Shown: positions 8,150 to 16,177, counted from the first letter of the stretch. The stretch is DNA of 64,000 nt from Anaerovorax odorimutans DSM 5092 (GCF_000426305.1 NZ_AUFC01000002.1:229862-293861); one strand, 5' to 3'. Made by a program: numbers and translations. Notes: generated from the letters alone by a model not told the origin.

Positions 8150-9424
8150 TTGCGTATAGGTTATGCTTGTAAAACTATAGGAGTTCCTAATTGTAATTTT
8201 AAAAATTGCATACTAAGAAATGCAACACCTGAAAAATTGAGAAGCCTAATTGAACATAATTTAAATTCTTTAGATAGCATTCTAAATTATAATATTAATA
8301 CAGGAATATACTTGTTTCGAATAAGTTCTGATTTAATAACCTTTGCAAGTAATCCGGCTAATCAATTAGATTGGTCTAATATGTTCAAAAATGAATTTAT
8401 TAAAATCGGTAATAAAATCAAATCAAATGGTATGAGAGTTTCTATGCATCCTGGGCAATATACAGTTATAAATTCTCCAAATGAAAAAGTAATAAGACAA
8501 TCTATTAAAGAATTGGAATATCACTGTAAAGTCTTAGATAGTATGAAGCTTAACAGTGAGCATAAATTAATTTTGCACATTGGAGGAATATACGGAGATA
8601 AAAAAGAAGCAACAAAACGGTTTATTAAAAATTATAACGCATTATCAATAAATATAAAAAAAAGATTGGTAATTGAGAACGATGAAAAACTATATAACAT
8701 AGAAGATGCTTTAAAAATCGGAAAAGAAATAAATTGTCCTGTTATTTTTGATAATCTGCATCATGAAATTAATAAACCACAAACATATAATTCCATTCAA
8801 TATTGGATAGATGAATGTAATAATACTTGGGGAAAAAAAGATGGTAATCAAAAAATTCATTATTCTCAACAAAATAAAACTAAAAAAACGGGATCTCATT
8901 CATCAACTATAGCACTCGAAAGTTTTCTTGATTTTACTCAAAATATTAGCTTAAATAATTTGGATATCATGTTAGAGGTGAAAGATAAAAATTTATCTGC
9001 AATCAAATGTATAAACGCATTAAGAGACGATAAAACAATTAACCATTTGAAATCGGAGTGGAATCTTTATAAATATTCCATTTTAGAAAAAGATTCTACT
9101 ATTTATTTAAAAATAAATGATATCTTAAATTACAAAAGCAAAAATAATTATCCAGTAAAAGAATTTTATAATTTAATAGATACAGCATTAAATAAGGATC
9201 AGACAGTAAAAGATTCACTTAATGGAATCTTACATGCATGGGAAGGCTTTAATAATATTGTGGAAGTAAAAGAAAAAAGCAGTTTTTTTAAAGAAATAGA
9301 AAAATTTAAAAAAGGTAATTTATCTTTAACAGCTATAAAAAATAAACTAAAAAAATTAGCTGTCAAATATAATTATGATGAATTGCTTTATTCATACTAT
9401 TTTTATATGCATAACATGTTATAA
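8150..9424 (+). CDS. uvsE: UV damage endonuclease UvsE/UvdE with C-terminal extension
   Basis: DNA-repair nuclease that nicks 5' of UV photoproducts in an alternative excision pathway. The TIM-barrel N-terminal part (about 1-290) matches the family: MRIGYACKT start, RVSMHPGQY near 99, LILHIGG near 144, VIENDEK near 173, VIFDNLHHE near 199. The family is normally 300-330 residues; this one is 424, and the extra C-terminal region (about 300-424, with ILHAWEGF and a final LLYSYYF-like stretch) looks like a DUF1722-type domain, an inference. Translation begins at TTG with AAAGGAG seven bases upstream. The next gene starts 34 bases later. Confidence 0.88.
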   Translation: MRIGYACKTIGVPNCNFKNCILRNATPEKLRSLIEHNLNSLDSILNYNINTGIYLFRISSDLITFASNPANQLDWSNMFKNEFIKIGNKIKSNGMRVSMHPGQYTVINSPNEKVIRQSIKELEYHCKVLDSMKLNSEHKLILHIGGIYGDKKEATKRFIKNYNALSINIKKRLVIENDEKLYNIEDALKIGKEINCPVIFDNLHHEINKPQTYNSIQYWIDECNNTWGKKDGNQKIHYSQQNKTKKTGSHSSTIALESFLDFTQNISLNNLDIMLEVKDKNLSAIKCINALRDDKTINHLKSEWNLYKYSILEKDSTIYLKINDILNYKSKNNYPVKEFYNLIDTALNKDQTVKDSLNGILHAWEGFNNIVEVKEKSSFFKEIEKFKKGNLSLTAIKNKLKKLAVKYNYDELLYSYYFYMHNML

Positions 9425-9458
9425 TATATTTAATGATTTTTTACTTATGGAGCTACAA

Positions 9459-10187
9459 ATGAATAATAATTTATATATTGAAAAAGTATTATTAAATAAA
9501 AAAATGGATAATACATCCTATATTACATCTTTACCAGCAATTAAATACTTAATTAAAAAGCAGGAATTAAAATTTGATAAAAATGTCACATTTTTTGTAG
9601 GAGAAAACGGTACGGGAAAATCAACAATGTTAGAGGCTATAGCAATCTGTGCTGGTTTTAATGCTGAAGGTGGCTCTAAAAACTTTAATTTTTCAACAAA
9701 ATCTACAGAATCAGATTTATATAAACATTTAACAATATCAAGGAAAAGAAAAGAAAAGGATGGTTTTTTTTTACGTGCTGAGAGTTTCTATAATGTTGCG
9801 TCACAAGTTGATGAACTAAAATTAAATCTTAACGGATATGGAGGTAAATCACTTCATAGTCAATCACATGGTGAAAGTTTTCTCTCACTTATTCAAAATC
9901 GATTTAGAGGAGAAGGTTTATATATTCTTGATGAACCCGAAGCCGCATTATCGCCCCTGCGCCAAATGACTTTAATAGTAGAAATAGATAGGTTAATAAA
10001 GCAAAACTCACAATTTATCATAGCTACACATTCTCCCATATTACTTACTTTTCCAAATGCAAGGATATTAGAGTTCACTACGGATGGCATAAGATTAACT
10101 AACTATAAAGATACTGAACATTATATCTTAACCAAAGAATTTTTAGATAACCCCGAGAAAATGATAAAATATTTATTGGAAGATTAA
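9459..10187 (+). CDS. small stand-alone ABC/AAA-type ATPase
   Basis: ATPase of 242 residues: Walker A GENGTGKST at 48-56, signature-like SHGES near 137, Walker B LYILDEPEAA near 154, and ATHSPIL near 189. An upstream in-frame extension into the uvsE coding region is possible but the GGAG at 9449-9452 sits six bases before this ATG, and a second ATG at 9447 lacks a site. Soluble, with no transporter partner. Layout is very like the ATPase at 17-880, so the two may be distant paralogues. Its position after uvsE hints at, but does not prove, a role in DNA metabolism. Confidence 0.8.
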   Translation: MNNNLYIEKVLLNKKMDNTSYITSLPAIKYLIKKQELKFDKNVTFFVGENGTGKSTMLEAIAICAGFNAEGGSKNFNFSTKSTESDLYKHLTISRKRKEKDGFFLRAESFYNVASQVDELKLNLNGYGGKSLHSQSHGESFLSLIQNRFRGEGLYILDEPEAALSPLRQMTLIVEIDRLIKQNSQFIIATHSPILLTFPNARILEFTTDGIRLTNYKDTEHYILTKEFLDNPEKMIKYLLED

Positions 10188-10230
10188 CCTTATAACTATA
10201 AATGGATATAATACATAGGGGGGATACTGT

Positions 10231-10410
10231 ATGTGTAATAAACTAATAAAAATTATTCTTGATGAATTTGCAAATACAGTAGCAGAACAAATTTCTAATA
10301 ATAATAAAGGTCTTGACGAAATCGGAACAGAATATTGGTTTGGAAGAATCTCAGACAGCGAAGAAATCAAGAAAAAAACTAATAAAATAATTGAAAAATA
10401 TTATAATTAG
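10231..10410 (+). CDS. 59-residue protein, unknown
   Basis: Short gene beginning MCNKLIKIILDEF, seven bases after the very strong AGGGGGG at 10217-10223, and ending with EKYYN just before a terminator. The product is soluble, mildly basic at the C-terminus, with an amphipathic N-terminal helix and a WFGRISDSEE motif in the middle. Ribosome site plus terminator make it a credible gene. No family recognised. Confidence 0.55.
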   Translation: MCNKLIKIILDEFANTVAEQISNNNKGLDEIGTEYWFGRISDSEEIKKKTNKIIEKYYN

Positions 10411-10414
10411 CTAT

Positions 10415-10450
10415 AAAAGGCAGAGTATAAAAGCTTTGCCTTTTATTTTT
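10415..10450 (+). terminator. intrinsic terminator
   Basis: AAAAGGCA (10415-10422) pairs with TGCCTTTT (10437-10444), followed by TATTTTT. It closes the transcript of the 59-residue gene ahead of the rplU promoter. Confidence 0.75.
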
Positions 10451-10503
10451 AAGTTAAATTAAATAATTTTATAAATTTATTTAATAAATATATATTAAAA
10501 AAA

Positions 10504-10532
10504 TTGACAAATAAAGGCTTGTATGATAATAT
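10504..10532 (+). promoter_or_regulatory. sigma-A type promoter for rplU operon
   Basis: A perfect -35 TTGACA at 10504-10509 is followed by GATAAT at 10525-10530 (15-base spacer) overlapping TAATAT at 10527-10532 (17-base spacer). Transcription would begin just before the L21 leader fold. Confidence 0.6.
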
Positions 10533-10535
10533 AAA

Positions 10536-10612
10536 TGACTGTAAGCCGCTCGGAATGGGTAATAAAATGCATAATGCTGCCCAAGATGGCGAGACTGGAT
10601 AGAGGAGGTAAA
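10536..10612 (+). ncRNA. ribosomal protein L21 leader (autoregulatory 5' UTR)
   Basis: The 5' region of rplU contains CCGCTCGGAATGGGT, a GCATaATGC mini-hairpin, then GCCCAAGATGGCGAGACTGG, the conserved pieces of the Firmicute L21 leader as remembered. GGG at 10556-10558 and CCC at 10579-10581 can pair around the inner hairpin. By family knowledge L21 binds such leaders to repress its own operon. Confidence 0.7.
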
Positions 10613-10617
10613 AAGCA

Positions 10618-11142
10618 ATGTATGCAGTAATTGAAACTGGCGGAAAACAGTACAGAGTAAAAGAAGGTGACGTAATCACTATTGAAAAATTAAATCTTTC
10701 ATCAGGTGATGAAGTTGTATTCGACAAAGTACTGCTTTTAAGTGATGGCGACAAAGTTCAAGTTGGAACACCTGTTGTTGAAGCAGCAAAAGTAATTGGT
10801 AGTGTAGTTGAAAATGGTAAAGGTCAAAAAGTTATCATATTCAAATATAAAGCTAAAAAAGATTACAGAAAGAAACAAGGTCATAGACAGCCTTACACAA
10901 TGGTTAAAATTGAATCATTAAACGGCAAATCTGCACCTAAAAAAGCTGCCAAAGCTACAGATGAAGAAAAAGCAGATGCAACTGAAAAAACAGCAGAAAA
11001 GAAACCTGCTGTAAAGAAAGCAACTGCTAAAAAAACTACTGCTAAAAAAGCAGCTGACAAACCTGCAGCTGACAAGAAAACAGCAAAGAAACCTGCTGCA
11101 AAGAAAACAGCAAAAGCTGAAGAAGCTAAAGATGCAGAATAA
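10618..11142 (+). CDS. rplU: 50S ribosomal protein L21 with long Ala/Lys tail
   Basis: Binds 23S rRNA in the large subunit. Residues 1-101 are ordinary L21 ([14 protein letters not shown] start, [18 protein letters not shown]-binding loop near 80-94). Bacterial L21 usually stops near 103; here about 70 further residues follow, almost only Ala, Lys, Thr, Glu, Asp and Pro, in histone-H1-like repeats such as [10 protein letters not shown]. The tail is in frame with no sign of frameshift. First gene of rplU-rpmA, behind the L21 leader, with GAGGAGG eight bases before the ATG. Confidence 0.97.
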   Translation: MYAVIETGGKQYRVKEGDVITIEKLNLSSGDEVVFDKVLLLSDGDKVQVGTPVVEAAKVIGSVVENGKGQKVIIFKYKAKKDYRKKQGHRQPYTMVKIESLNGKSAPKKAAKATDEEKADATEKTAEKKPAVKKATAKKTTAKKAADKPAADKKTAKKPAAKKTAKAEEAKDAE

Positions 11143-11200
11143 TAATCTTTAGTATTTTATATATAGCAAAGACAGCACAAGAAAAAAGGAGGTGTAGTCT

Positions 11201-11461
11201 ATGGCAAGTAAAAAGGGAGTAGGTAGCTCCAAAAACGGTAGAGACAGTGAGTCGAAACGTTTAGGTGTTAAAAGAGGAGACGGACAGTACGTAAGTGCTG
11301 GAAGCATTCTAGTAAGACAAAGAGGGACTAAATTTCATCCCGGAAATAATGTAGGCATTGGCGGAGACGATACTTTATTTTCAAAAATCGATGGAGCTGT
11401 AAAGTTCGAGAGATATGATAAAACAAGAAAAAAGGTAAGCGTTTATCCAAAAGAAGCATAA
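11201..11461 (+). CDS. rpmA: 50S ribosomal protein L27
   Basis: Eighty-six residue L27, whose N-terminus reaches the peptidyl-transferase centre. It begins directly [16 protein letters not shown], without the short cleavable N-terminal extension found in most Firmicutes, and no prp (ysxB) protease gene fits in the 58 bases after rplU, where it normally sits. AAGGAGGTG lies seven bases before the ATG. The terminator at 11470 ends the operon. Confidence 0.98.
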   Translation: MASKKGVGSSKNGRDSESKRLGVKRGDGQYVSAGSILVRQRGTKFHPGNNVGIGGDDTLFSKIDGAVKFERYDKTRKKVSVYPKEA

Positions 11462-11469
11462 AACTTTTA

Positions 11470-11498
11470 AAGCCCCTATATTTTTATAGGGGCTTTTT
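11470..11498 (+). terminator. intrinsic terminator after rpmA
   Basis: GCCCCTATA (11472-11480), loop TTTT, TATAGGGGC (11485-11493), then TTTTT. Confidence 0.93.
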
Positions 11499-11561
11499 CA
11501 TCAAATAAATAGTATATGATTTGTTGCATTGTACAACATATAAAAGAAAGGAGAATGGATT

Positions 11562-12851
11562 ATGTTTGTAGATCGAGCCAAAATATCCATTAAATCAGGC
11601 AAAGGTGGTAACGGTTCTGTTTCATTCAGACGTGAACCATTTGTTCCTGAAGGAGGTCCCGATGGTGGTGACGGCGGAAAAGGTGGAGATGTCATCTTTA
11701 TGGCTGATAATAATCTAAGGACTTTAATGGATTTTAGATACAAAAAAAAATACGAAGCAGAGAATGGCCAAGATGGAATGAAAAAAAAGAAATTTGGTAA
11801 GAATGGTGAAGATTTAATTATCAAAGTACCGCCAGGAACTGTTGTAATAGATGAAGAAACAGGTCTTGTCATGAAAGACCTTATAAATAACGGAGATAGT
11901 TTTGTAGCTGCAAAAGGAGGGAAAGGCGGAAAAGGAAATGTTAATTTTAAAAATTCCGTAAGACAGGCCCCAAATTTTGCAGAATCAGGAGGTTTCTCTC
12001 AAACAAGAACAGTAATTTTAGAAATGAAATTACTGGCAGATGTTGGGTTAATCGGGTTTCCCAATGTAGGAAAATCAACTTTGCTATCAATTGCTACAAG
12101 TGCAAATCCTAAAATTGCAAATTATCATTTTACTACAATTACGCCTAATTTAGGAGTAGTAGAGATTTTTAATACAAGCTTTGTTATGGCTGATATCCCA
12201 GGTCTTATTGAAGGGGCCCATCAGGGAGCAGGATTAGGATTGGATTTTCTTAAACATATTGAACGGACTAAGATACTAATTCATGTGGTAGATATTTCAG
12301 GATCAGAAGGCAGAGATCCTATTTCAGATTTTGATAAAATTAATAATGAACTTTCTTCTTACGGAGAAAAATTGATGAAAAAGCCACAATTGGTAGCTGC
12401 AAACAAAATAGATATGATTGATGAAGACGGTGAAGAATATCAACAATTTAAATCATATGTTGAAGATAAAGGATACAGAGTTTTTCCAATGTCAGCGCCT
12501 ATTAATCAAGGAGTACATGAAATTTTAGCAGCAGCAGCTTCTGAACTTTACAAATTAGAACAAGAACCTCAAGAAGAAGAGACCTATGAATTGTTTGACT
12601 TTGATAAGGCAGACTATGATCCTAATTACAGAGAAATTAATGCATACAAGGAAAATGATATTTATGTATTAAATGGAAAACAACTTGAAAAAATCTTTAA
12701 TTCAACAAATTTCAATGACCTTGGATCTTTAAGATATTTATATAAGTATATTGAAAAAAATGGCGCCATAGATAAACTGAAAGAAATAGGTTTAGAAGAA
12801 GGCGATACTATAAGAGTAATCGATTACGAATTTGAATATACAGAAGAATAA
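11562..12851 (+). CDS. obgE: GTPase Obg/CgtA
   Basis: Ribosome-associated GTPase needed for 50S assembly and, in spore formers, for entry into sporulation. All three domains are present in 429 residues: glycine-rich Obg fold (1-157, e.g. GGPDGGDGGKGGD), the G domain with G1 GFPNVGKS at 165-172, G2 TTITPN at 191-196, G3 DIPG at 211-214 and NKID near 283, and a C-terminal OCT domain (about 350-429). It follows rplU-rpmA as in most Firmicutes but after a terminator. AAAGGAG is well placed before the ATG. Confidence 0.97.
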   Translation: MFVDRAKISIKSGKGGNGSVSFRREPFVPEGGPDGGDGGKGGDVIFMADNNLRTLMDFRYKKKYEAENGQDGMKKKKFGKNGEDLIIKVPPGTVVIDEETGLVMKDLINNGDSFVAAKGGKGGKGNVNFKNSVRQAPNFAESGGFSQTRTVILEMKLLADVGLIGFPNVGKSTLLSIATSANPKIANYHFTTITPNLGVVEIFNTSFVMADIPGLIEGAHQGAGLGLDFLKHIERTKILIHVVDISGSEGRDPISDFDKINNELSSYGEKLMKKPQLVAANKIDMIDEDGEEYQQFKSYVEDKGYRVFPMSAPINQGVHEILAAAASELYKLEQEPQEEETYELFDFDKADYDPNYREINAYKENDIYVLNGKQLEKIFNSTNFNDLGSLRYLYKYIEKNGAIDKLKEIGLEEGDTIRVIDYEFEYTEE

Positions 12852-12890
12852 CAAAATTAGACATGAAAAATTTAAAATATATTGTAGGAA

Positions 12891-12917
12891 AAATACCACC
12901 ATCGGTGGTATTTTTTA
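12891..12917 (+). terminator. intrinsic terminator after obgE
   Basis: AATACCACC (12892-12900), loop ATC, GGTGGTATT (12904-12912) and a T-run. Confidence 0.92.
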
Positions 12918-12920
12918 TTG

Positions 12921-12948
12921 TCATAAAATCTTGTCCACAGAATAAAAT
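12921..12948 (+). promoter_or_regulatory. possible sigma-E promoter of the spoIIIA operon
   Basis: TCATAAA (12921-12927) and AATAAAAT (12941-12948), 13 bases apart, resemble the mother-cell sigma-E boxes (KMATATT and CATACAHT; 5/7 and 6/8). The match is weak in such AT-rich DNA; position between the obgE terminator and spoIIIAC is the main support. Confidence 0.3.
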
Positions 12949-12995
12949 GTATGGATAACACAAGCTATCTTATGTACAAGAGAGGAGATTTTGAA

Positions 12996-13196
12996 ATGAA
13001 CATTAATGTGGATATTATTTTTAAAATAGCAGCCATTGGCATTATTGTAGCCGTTTTGAATCAGGTATTAATAAGAGCAGGAAGAGAAGACCAAGCCATG
13101 ATGACAACATTAGCAGGAATTATTGTAGTGCTGCTTTTGATAGTCCAAATGATTAATGATTTCTTTGTTACTGTAAAAACTTTGTTCCAACTATAA
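12996..13196 (+). CDS. spoIIIAC: stage III sporulation protein AC
   Basis: Sixty-six residue membrane protein with two helices, part of the mother-cell export-like channel (SpoIIIA-SpoIIQ) across the engulfed forespore membranes. The start at MNINVDIIFKIAAIG is chosen over an upstream in-frame ATG because GAGGAG lies seven bases before it and the length then equals the family's about 65-70. It heads the operon here: spoIIIAA and spoIIIAB, which normally precede it, are not present between obgE and this gene. Confidence 0.93.
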   Translation: MNINVDIIFKIAAIGIIVAVLNQVLIRAGREDQAMMTTLAGIIVVLLLIVQMINDFFVTVKTLFQL

Positions 13197-13218
13197 TGTA
13201 CAAAAAGAGGTTATTTTT

Positions 13219-13614
13219 ATGGATATGGATATTTTCAAAATAGCGGCCATTGGACTATGCGGTGTAATTGTAGCATCAATAGTTAAAGGATATAAGCCTG
13301 AATTCGCCACATATATAGTTATTACTACTGTAATGATTATTTTTACTATGATTTTATACAAGCTTACAGCAGTTTTTGAATTTTTAGGCTCTATCTATAG
13401 CCAAATAAGCTATGGTAAAACATTTTTCCCTATTATAATAAAAGTTCTTGCTGTGGCATACATTGCTGATTTTACAGCTCAAATATGTAAAGATTCCGGG
13501 GAATCAGCAATAGCAGGAAAAGTAGAACTTGCAGGGAAAGTAATAATTTTTTATTTAGCTGTTCCAGTCATGGTTTCTGTCCTTGGTCTTATCGAAAAAA
13601 TGCTACCGGGCTAA
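13219..13614 (+). CDS. spoIIIAD: stage III sporulation protein AD
   Basis: Membrane protein of 131 residues, normal for the family, with about four hydrophobic helices and the conserved CKDSGESAIAGKVELAGK loop near 92-109. Component of the SpoIIIA channel. It shares the MDxDIFKIAAIG start with SpoIIIAC, as is typical of this related pair. Twenty-two bases separate it from spoIIIAC. Confidence 0.95.
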   Translation: MDMDIFKIAAIGLCGVIVASIVKGYKPEFATYIVITTVMIIFTMILYKLTAVFEFLGSIYSQISYGKTFFPIIIKVLAVAYIADFTAQICKDSGESAIAGKVELAGKVIIFYLAVPVMVSVLGLIEKMLPG

Positions 13615-13644
13615 GTTATAATATACGCCAGATAAGGAGGTGAG

Positions 13645-14739
13645 ATGAGTTTGGATTTAGAAGAAATTATTGACAAGCAATTGGCCTCAATGAATTTAGA
13701 AAGCATAGATCAACTTACAGATCTAATTGGGAAAGATAAAATTTTTTCTGATATGACACCCGGACAAATTATTAAAGGTATTATTAACGGAGATCCATTA
13801 TTTAACTTTAATAATATTATAAGCAATATATTAAATTTATTTATGTCAGAAATATATGGAAGTATTGTTTTAGGAGTTCAATTAGTAATAATTTGCATAA
13901 TAATCGGCCTTTTAAAAAATCTATCCACATCTTTTGGAGATGATACAGTTTCTAAACTGGGAACTGTAGTATGTAGTTGCAGTGTAATGGCCTTATGTTT
14001 GAAAAGTTTTATGGAGGTTTATACAATTTGCATGAATGCTGTGGACACCATGTCAGTTACTATGCAAGCACTTCTACCAGTACTCGTTCCTCTTTTGATC
14101 AGTATGGGAAATTTCACTTCAGGAAGTATATTAAATCCCGTTATTGTAACTGCAATTACTATTTTTAACAGTGCTCTTCAAAGAATAGTTATGCCTGCTG
14201 TACTATTATCATCCATATTTATTTTAGTAAATAGTCTCTCCGATCGAGATTATGTAAAAAAGCTTGCTTTATTTATGCGTGCTTTTGCAATTTTTATGGT
14301 AGGGCTTTGTGTAACTCTTTTTTCAGGTCTAACGGCAATTCAAGGTATTGTAACTAAAACTGCTGACGGAATGATAGCTAAAACGGCCAGATACTCTATG
14401 GATAATTTTATTCCTATTGTAGGAGGGTTTGCTGCAGATTCTATCGATCTTGTACTAAGCTGTGCTACTATAATCAAAAACGGAATTGGTTTATTTGGAC
14501 TTTTCATTATTATCACTTTATTAATTCTTCCTCTTATAAAAATTCTAGCTATAGCTTTAGTTTACAAAATAACTGCTATAATCATTGAACCAATTGGCAA
14601 TAAAACGGTTTCAGACTGCTTAAATGAAATGGGTAATTCTGTTATAACACTGGCAGTTATAATATTTTTAGCAGCAACGATGTTTATTATATTCCTTGCA
14701 GTTATCATAGGAATTGGAGGTGGCAATCTATGGAGATAG
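13645..14739 (+). CDS. spoIIIAE: stage III sporulation protein AE
   Basis: Multi-spanning membrane protein of 364 residues, the largest membrane subunit of the SpoIIIA complex. A soluble N-terminal stretch (about 1-65) is followed by repeated hydrophobic helices with the family's LPVLVPLLISMGNFTSG-like segment near 143-159. Start ATG directly after AAGGAGGTGAG. Its 3' end overlaps the start of the short spoIIIAF by ten bases. Length is slightly under the Bacillus protein (about 400), mostly because no long signal region is present. Confidence 0.95.
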   Translation: MSLDLEEIIDKQLASMNLESIDQLTDLIGKDKIFSDMTPGQIIKGIINGDPLFNFNNIISNILNLFMSEIYGSIVLGVQLVIICIIIGLLKNLSTSFGDDTVSKLGTVVCSCSVMALCLKSFMEVYTICMNAVDTMSVTMQALLPVLVPLLISMGNFTSGSILNPVIVTAITIFNSALQRIVMPAVLLSSIFILVNSLSDRDYVKKLALFMRAFAIFMVGLCVTLFSGLTAIQGIVTKTADGMIAKTARYSMDNFIPIVGGFAADSIDLVLSCATIIKNGIGLFGLFIIITLLILPLIKILAIALVYKITAIIIEPIGNKTVSDCLNEMGNSVITLAVIIFLAATMFIIFLAVIIGIGGGNLWR

Positions 14740-14897
14740 TACGAGAATGGGTCAGGAATATATTTATAATTATAGTAGCAATATCATTTGTTGAAATTTT
14801 ATTACCATCAGGAGCTATGAGTAAATATTTAAAATTTATATTTTCACTTATCATAATGGCAATGATTTTATCACCTCTTTCCATTTTACTGGAATAA
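14730..14897 (+). CDS. spoIIIAF: stage III sporulation protein AF, minimal two-helix form
   Basis: Only 55 residues, from ATG at 14730 (GGAGG nine bases upstream, inside spoIIIAE) to TAA. The sequence follows the N-terminal membrane part of SpoIIIAF closely: WVRNIFIIIVAISFVEILLP, then SGAMSKYLKFIFSLIIMAMI and a final SPLSILLE, equivalent to the family's LPSSSMQKYAKMVVSLLLIVVML region. Usual SpoIIIAF is about 200 residues with a soluble ring-building-like domain after the two helices; that domain is absent, and no out-of-frame remnant is seen in the 38 bases before spoIIIAG. Identity rests on position and the LPSGAMSKY motif. Confidence 0.8.
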   Translation: MEIVREWVRNIFIIIVAISFVEILLPSGAMSKYLKFIFSLIIMAMILSPLSILLE

Positions 14898-14935
14898 GTG
14901 AAATGTCATTTAATATATTAGTAAGGAGGATAATA

Positions 14936-15388
14936 ATGTGGGATAAATTAAAAAATGACAAATTTATAAAAATGCTACTTTCAAAATTAATTACAGTTTT
15001 AGTAGTAGCATCAATAGCACTTTTACTCTTTGATGTTCTAACCAAGAGTAATGATGGAAGACGGCAGATTGTTGATGAAGACGGCGGTTCTGAATACATT
15101 GAATCAGAAGAAGATCTAGCAAATTCCAGACAAGAAGCCAGACTTAAAGATATATTAAGCGATATAAAAGGTGTAGGTGATGTAGATGTAATGATTACAT
15201 ATAAAAAAAATGAAAAGACTGCATCTGTATTTAACGAAGAAAATAATAATAGAACTTCAGAAGTAGAAGGTGTCATAGTAACTGCCAGAGGAGCTGAAAA
15301 TATTATAATTAAAAATAGCATTTCTAATGCTGTTACTGCAGTATTTAATATACCATCATCAAATGTAGTAGTATTTGAAAAAAATTAG
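14936..15388 (+). CDS. spoIIIAG: stage III sporulation protein AG
   Basis: Single-pass membrane protein of 150 residues with an N-terminal helix (about 15-35) and an intermembrane ring-building domain (about 65-150: LKDILSDIKGVGDVDVMITY, EGVIVTARGAENIIIKNSIS). It forms the large ring of the SpoIIIA channel. AAGGAGG lies seven bases before the chosen ATG; an upstream in-frame ATG at 14903 lacks a site. Shorter than Bacillus SpoIIIAG (about 229), with a reduced linker. Confidence 0.93.
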   Translation: MWDKLKNDKFIKMLLSKLITVLVVASIALLLFDVLTKSNDGRRQIVDEDGGSEYIESEEDLANSRQEARLKDILSDIKGVGDVDVMITYKKNEKTASVFNEENNNRTSEVEGVIVTARGAENIIIKNSISNAVTAVFNIPSSNVVVFEKN

Positions 15389-15441
15389 TTTAAAAAGGCA
15401 AAAGCCTTATAATATAGAGAATTTAAGGGGGTTATAAATAA

Positions 15442-16104
15442 ATGTTTGATTTTACAAAACGTAAAAAATTTGCATTGATAGGTATGTTGGTATTAGTAAT
15501 TTGTGTAGCCGTTGTAAATAATAAATTACAAACACAACAAAGTCTTTCTGCTAATGCAGACTATACAAATTATGAAGAAGAACAAATGAGGCTTCATGAT
15601 GGGGACGTCTTAGTTGATAGTCTAAATGTTTCTGAAGTACCAGGGAAAAGCAGTGATTCAGCTATAACTAAAAAAACCGAATCAGAATCGGTTTCAAGCG
15701 GTGCCGTTAAAGAAACCGCTGTCATAACATCTGATGATTCTGCAGAGATGACAAATGCAGACGTATATTTTGAAGAACAACGGGCAACTTTAAATATGGA
15801 TAGAAATCAAGTTATTTCAATGTTAGCGGATGTAATTGCAGAAGCCCCTGACGGAGCGGAAAAAGATAACGCGACAAAACAGAAATTGAAAATTATAGAT
15901 TATATGAATAAAGAAAAAGTGATTGAAAATCTTATTCAAACAAAAGGATATGCAGATGCATTAGTTGTTATTACTGATACTTCTGTTACTGTTACTGTTA
16001 ATAAATCTGACATTTCTCAAACAGACGTAGCTAAAATTTGTGATATCGTAATGAGGGAAACCGGTCGTGATGCAGGTCAAATCGTAATTCAAAATAAATC
16101 ATAA
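15442..16104 (+). CDS. spoIIIAH: stage III sporulation protein AH
   Basis: Single-pass protein of 220 residues; partner of forespore SpoIIQ in joining the two membranes. Membrane helix at about 9-27, an acidic/Ser-rich linker, then the conserved domain from FEEQRATLNMDRNQ (about 109) to the end, with KGYADALVVI and VMRETGRDAGQI. Preceded by GGGGG and a small AAGGC/GCCTT hairpin in the spoIIIAG-spoIIIAH gap. Last gene of the operon. Confidence 0.94.
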   Translation: MFDFTKRKKFALIGMLVLVICVAVVNNKLQTQQSLSANADYTNYEEEQMRLHDGDVLVDSLNVSEVPGKSSDSAITKKTESESVSSGAVKETAVITSDDSAEMTNADVYFEEQRATLNMDRNQVISMLADVIAEAPDGAEKDNATKQKLKIIDYMNKEKVIENLIQTKGYADALVVITDTSVTVTVNKSDISQTDVAKICDIVMRETGRDAGQIVIQNKS

Positions 16105-16116
16105 AATCTCTATTAA

Positions 16117-16147
16117 AAGGTTCTGATTAAATTAGCATCAGAACCTT
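16117..16147 (+). terminator. hairpin terminator after spoIIIAH
   Basis: AAGGTTCTGAT (16117-16127) pairs perfectly with ATCAGAACCTT (16137-16147); the following GTTACTTT is a weak T-tract. Confidence 0.7.
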
Positions 16148-16177
16148 GTTACTTTATAGATATATAATAAATAGAAA

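Noticed and set aside
9375..9458. Upstream extension of the ATPase at 9459 into uvsE
   Set aside because: The extension is Cys/Phe/Ile-rich, overlaps uvsE and has no ribosome site, while GGAG fits the ATG at 9459.
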